A DNA stretch of 64,000 nucleotides. Source: Echinicola sp. 20G (GTDB lineage: Bacteria; Bacteroidota; Bacteroidia; Cytophagales; Cyclobacteriaceae). Positions 60,746 to 64,000 of the stretch are shown here, one piece after another. The notes below the pieces were generated by a model. That model was not told where the DNA came from and searched no databases. It saw only the letters and a list, made by a program, of their open reading frames with translations. Positions within the stretch are counted from its first letter, which is position 1; every line of letters begins with the position of its first letter. The stretch is taken from contig NZ_AP024154.1 in assembly GCF_015533855.1 (NCBI RefSeq), positions 4,222,501-4,286,500 of the forward strand, read 5' to 3'. Both the position numbers and the translations under genes were made by a program.

Positions 60746-62590
60746 TTATTCTACTAAAATTCTGATTGATTGCGGAGTGTTTTTCTTCCATACCTTGATC
60801 AGGTACACTCCCTTGTGATTACCTGTAAAATTAATGATTTTACCTTTTTCCGAAGGTATGATATCTATATTTATTTCCCTGCCAAAAGCATCATACATTT
60901 TGACCAGATCCATTTCTCCTTCCAGAAAAATCCTTTGCTCGGTGGCAGGGTTTGGATAGGCTTTTATTCTATCAGTCTCGCTGGGTGTTTCAGGCGCCTC
61001 TGGGCCTGTTGTTTGCATATGTGGCCTGATCATCAAAGAACCTAAGACCTCTGTATTGGGTTGCCAAGTACCTGATGTATTATACATGACTTCACCCGAT
61101 GTATCATTGGACTTGTCTAAGCCGATTTGTATAAACTCATTGGTGAACTGCATAAAACCTACATAAAAGTCTCCTTCTACGCTGATGGTAGTATCCAGTT
61201 CAAATTTGGTAAAAGCTTCTAAGGAGGGTTTTTCTTGGATGATCACTTCCTTGGTGAACAATGGGTTTTCCTCCAGTGATGACCAAATCATCAAGTCCAC
61301 TGCATTACCTCTTTGGGCGGCATTGGTGAAATTGATGCTAATGGCATTAATAAAGGCTGGAGCTGAAGTGTTGTACTTTATCGCAATCATTCCGGATCGC
61401 TGATTGATTCCCGCCGCATAATCTACAGTGCCTCTATCGTAAGCATAAAAGTCTTTGATTGGGATAGTAGTTTTAATGGTGTCATTAAGCCTAAAGTCAA
61501 CGTTTGTATGATAAGTGGTATCTAATCCATTGATCGCCTCAATCAAGTAATTGTCACCCGAACTAAGATAAACCCAACTTTCCATTTCAAATTCTTCTGT
61601 AACTTCTTCCAAGTTCCAATCCCCTGGAGCTGCGCTGCTAAAGTCCCTTCTTTCGTTGGCCAGTGGTACTGGGTTAAAAGGTGTATTGCTATTAAGCACC
61701 ATTACAGGTGCTGAAGTTGCTTTATTTCTTACTTCAATGGAATATTCCATGGCCCTAAACCGATCATTTAAATTGAAAAATTGGTTAGTGATAGGCTGAG
61801 GGACAGTGTCTGGCAAATTATTAAACTCATAAAGTGGAAGAGCAGCATATTTGCCCAAAAAGTTACTGTTCAATTGTGTTAGGGCACGGTCCTGATAATA
61901 TAAATCATTACTGTTTCTATCATCACTGATGTAAACATAATCTATCATCCAGCTATCGAAAGGCCCTGCCATTCTTCCGGTACTTTGGAACTTGAATTGG
62001 AAATGATCATGAAGGTAAATGCCATTGACCTGAATAATTTCCTGTTTAAATTCCTGAATATCCTGACCTCCTTGCTGTACCCAAACTTGGTTCCAGTTAT
62101 TCAAACTGTCCAAGAATAGTAATTCCAAGTAATCTGAAGCATCGGGGAGTTCTGCCTTTCCACCTGCTTGCCAAAAGAAACTGAGGTAAATGGATTGTTG
62201 TGCTATAGCGTCAAGGCCATCCAGATTGATGAATTGAGAGCTTAACTGGTCAGTCACTCCGGATTGGGTAATATCCGTACTATAAGGTTGGCCATTGGCT
62301 TTAACTCCATCCAGAAGCGCTACACCCAAACTAGGTGCGTTAATGCCTACATTCAGAGAAACATTGGTTCCTTGATTGATCCATTTTGCTGAATCCAAGC
62401 TGCTGGATGAAAAGTCATCCCAAAAGGGCAAGGCCAATGTGTCTGCCATTAGCCTTGCTCTTTGCGTGTTATTTTTATTTTCAAAACCTGTATGATTTAC
62501 AGGAAGCTGTATCAACTGTGCCTTTGATGGAAAATAGGTCAAAGTCAGCAGTAAAGAAAAAAGTAGAATTATATAAGTCTTTCTATTCAT
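60746..62590 (-). CDS. Large secreted protein with T9SS type A sorting domain
   Basis: 614 residues with signal peptide (TYIILLFSLLLTLTYFPSKA). Beta-rich throughout, with LPFWDDFSSSSLDSAKWINQ near residue 55 and LYLSFFWQAGGKAELPDASD resembling MAM/jelly-roll-like modules of Bacteroidetes exoproteins. The last 80 residues (DRIKAYPNPATEQRIFLEGE, GVYLIKVWKKNTPQSIRILV) are a T9SS sorting signal. Likely surface-exposed; no catalytic domain is recognised. It is preceded directly by the PASTA gene. Confidence 0.82.
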   Translation of the reverse strand: MNRKTYIILLFSLLLTLTYFPSKAQLIQLPVNHTGFENKNNTQRARLMADTLALPFWDDFSSSSLDSAKWINQGTNVSLNVGINAPSLGVALLDGVKANGQPYSTDITQSGVTDQLSSQFINLDGLDAIAQQSIYLSFFWQAGGKAELPDASDYLELLFLDSLNNWNQVWVQQGGQDIQEFKQEIIQVNGIYLHDHFQFKFQSTGRMAGPFDSWMIDYVYISDDRNSNDLYYQDRALTQLNSNFLGKYAALPLYEFNNLPDTVPQPITNQFFNLNDRFRAMEYSIEVRNKATSAPVMVLNSNTPFNPVPLANERRDFSSAAPGDWNLEEVTEEFEMESWVYLSSGDNYLIEAINGLDTTYHTNVDFRLNDTIKTTIPIKDFYAYDRGTVDYAAGINQRSGMIAIKYNTSAPAFINAISINFTNAAQRGNAVDLMIWSSLEENPLFTKEVIIQEKPSLEAFTKFELDTTISVEGDFYVGFMQFTNEFIQIGLDKSNDTSGEVMYNTSGTWQPNTEVLGSLMIRPHMQTTGPEAPETPSETDRIKAYPNPATEQRIFLEGEMDLVKMYDAFGREINIDIIPSEKGKIINFTGNHKGVYLIKVWKKNTPQSIRILVE

Positions 62591-63364
62591 TTAAAAATTT
62601 GTATCGACTCCCAGCTCAGACACCCATAAATCGATCAACTCACCTGTTTTTGCTTCAATACCAGATGGAGGCAATTGTTTAAGAATAGTACCTTTAGGAA
62701 CGGTATCGGTGGTCACATAATTGATACGACCCAACCTTAAACCAGAGCCAACAATGGCAATTTCTGCTTCTTCTTCATCCATGCCTACTACATTTGGAAT
62801 GGCCAGGCTTTGCTTGCCAAGTCCGTCACCAACGACCAAGTCTATTTGGGAACCTTTCGGGATCTCAAACCCTTCTTTGATCGATCTGCCTCTAAATTTT
62901 TGTTCTAAAACAACATTATGTCCAATATCAGGTGTGTAAATGATTTCGCCCCTTACTAAACCATAATTGGCCAATACTTCTTGCGCATTTTTGATAGGAC
63001 TGTTAACCAAATTAGGCATTTTTATCAATGGTGCATTTTCAGCATTCAAGGTAATGTAGATTTTTCTATCCCTTTTGACCTTTGCACCAGGACGTGGATT
63101 CTGTTTAAGTACTGCCAAGGGTTGAGCATCTGCTACGAAACCACTGTCAGGAGTGATTTCATACCTTAAGTTACGTGCTTCCAAGTATTTTTCAATCTCG
63201 CTATAGTGGAAATTTTCCAGATCTGGTACAGTTACCGATTCTCCGTGGTTGGTATATCCAGGGAGATAAATCTGAAAGAATACGAATAGGACCGCAAACA
63301 ATAAGCCCAATATTAAGGCAATATGGACAATAACTTTCTTGGAACCTTCTTTAATAGTGCTCAT
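62591..63364 (-). CDS. Membrane-anchored PASTA-domain protein
   Basis: 257 residues from ATG 63364. One N-terminal membrane helix (VIVHIALILGLLFAVLFVFF) and three PASTA repeats: VTVPDLENFHYSEIEKYLEA, IKMPNLVNSPIKNAQEVLAN and LAIPNVVGMDEEEAEIAIVG, each with the VPDL/GxxxxA pattern. PASTA domains bind cell-wall muropeptides; here no kinase domain is attached. Its stop abuts the T9SS gene start at 62590. Confidence 0.88.
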   Translation of the reverse strand: MSTIKEGSKKVIVHIALILGLLFAVLFVFFQIYLPGYTNHGESVTVPDLENFHYSEIEKYLEARNLRYEITPDSGFVADAQPLAVLKQNPRPGAKVKRDRKIYITLNAENAPLIKMPNLVNSPIKNAQEVLANYGLVRGEIIYTPDIGHNVVLEQKFRGRSIKEGFEIPKGSQIDLVVGDGLGKQSLAIPNVVGMDEEEAEIAIVGSGLRLGRINYVTTDTVPKGTILKQLPPSGIEAKTGELIDLWVSELGVDTNF

Positions 63365-63522
63365 TGACAATTTACTTGGTTATATTTCCTTAGGTAAAGG
63401 TAATTTTAATTTTGGCTTCATGGAATGATTTTACCACAAATAATAGCGTGTAAAACTATAATAAGTGTGCCAAAAATTACTAAAAAGCGTTAAAGTTTCA
63501 TCTTTACATAAAAACTAAAATG

Positions 63523-64000
63523 CTACCGAATGATTAACCTTTTGGTAAGGGAAAGGTCATCACTTTGAATTTTGATGATGAATACTCCCTTGGCAAACAC
63601 TTCAGTGCTAAAGCTATAAGTCTGATTGAGTGTTCCTGGGTATATAACATCATGTACCATTTGGCCAGAAGAACTGATCACTTGGATGCGAACATCTTCG
63701 AAATCATCCAGGTTAAAAACAATGTTGAACAAATCCGTAGCTGGGTTAGGGTAGACCTTGGCATTGCCCAAGCCCGGGTTCACTGGTTCAGGATTGTTTT
63801 CAAGATAAAATTCAATATTGTCCAAATAAACCGGATTGGTTTCACTGTTTCCGTTTTCAACCACAAAGGCCAGTCTAACTTTTTCAAATCCAGAACCAGT
63901 GTAGTCAGAAAGATCAATAAACTCCCTTACAAACTCACTTGGTGTATTAGGGTTAACAGGCGCTTCACCATTTATGGTGTTGAGCTCCTCGCCGGTAAAA
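63523..64000 (-). CDS. C-terminal part of a T9SS-secreted protein (runs off the window)
   Basis: The frame is open from the window edge to the stop at 63523-63525 (159 codons visible). Upstream residues read EFVREFIDLSDYTGSGFEKV and LAFVVENGNSETNPVYLDNI, a beta-sandwich module; the end is a T9SS type A sorting domain (AKVYPNPATDLFNIVFNLDD, GVFIIKIQSDDLSLTKRLII). The N-terminus and function are outside the window. Confidence 0.8.
   Translation of the reverse strand, partial: FTGEELNTINGEAPVNPNTPSEFVREFIDLSDYTGSGFEKVRLAFVVENGNSETNPVYLDNIEFYLENNPEPVNPGLGNAKVYPNPATDLFNIVFNLDDFEDVRIQVISSSGQMVHDVIYPGTLNQTYSFSTEVFAKGVFIIKIQSDDLSLTKRLIIR

Noticed and set aside
1..64000. CRISPR array or rRNA operon
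   Set aside because: No regularly spaced short direct repeats and no rRNA sequence were seen.

Overview
The window reads as chromosome of a Bacteroidota bacterium, most likely Cytophagales (Cyclobacteriaceae-like; the genus cannot be fixed from sequence alone). Evidence: SusC/SusD outer-membrane uptake, several secreted proteins with type IX (T9SS) C-terminal sorting domains, CTnDOT-type tra genes (DUF4134/DUF4133/TraG/J/K/M/N), an RteC-family gene, LytTR regulators and an A+T-rich base composition. By eye the tra block (6.8-17.0 kb) is more G+C-rich than its surroundings, as expected of transferred DNA.

Layout. 0-5 kb: a DoxD-DoxA fusion, a DUF6933-like gene, a T9SS cargo protein and a membrane LytTR regulator. 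5.1-17.0 kb: remnant of an integrative conjugative element: an rteC-like gene interrupted by one in-frame stop, a lipoprotein, then a tightly overlapping traE-F-G-(three tandem paralogues)-J-K-L-M-N operon closed by a strong terminator. No integrase, relaxase or coupling protein is visible. 17.1-18.2 kb: MntA/HepT-type nucleotidyltransferase/HEPN pair, then a 170-bp leader and a gene stub. 18.5-39.3 kb: LacI regulator and a complete myo-inositol catabolic operon (iolJ-B-C-D, Na+ symporter, iolA-E-G) followed by susC, susD, a secreted toroid lyase-like protein, a DUF4861 lipoprotein and a GH105/GH88 unsaturated-uronyl hydrolase. Two near-identical LacI-type palindromes, one before iolJ and one before susC, tie the two halves into one regulon. 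39.3-41.5 kb: a second, decayed copy of the nucleotidyltransferase/HEPN pair, a second (HI0074-type) nucleotidyltransferase pair, the same 170-bp leader and an intact RadC-like gene. The inositol locus therefore lies between long direct repeats.

41.5-58.5 kb is accessory: a frameshifted small gene, an excisionase-like HTH gene, an IS3-family element, secreted or lipoprotein genes (bacterial-repeat domain, DUF6973) with a pseudogene fragment, a LuxR-type regulator, a beta-barrel protein, a 1352-residue NACHT NTPase with 14 WD40 repeats (two predicted seven-bladed propellers; possible anti-phage NLR), a small lipoprotein and a TPR histidine kinase/LytTR response-regulator pair. It ends at a CAU-anticodon tRNA gene beside a second copy of the tail of the HTH gene, which looks like an integration junction. 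58.6-64 kb looks like core chromosome: HAD phosphatase, M50 protease, rhodanese, T9SS proteins and a PASTA protein.

Working idea: the 18.5-39.3 kb locus takes up a uronate-containing, inositol-containing glycoconjugate (for example the glucuronosyl-inositol headgroup of plant or algal sphingolipids), removes the uronic acid outside the cytoplasm and oxidises the inositol. This is inference from gene content.
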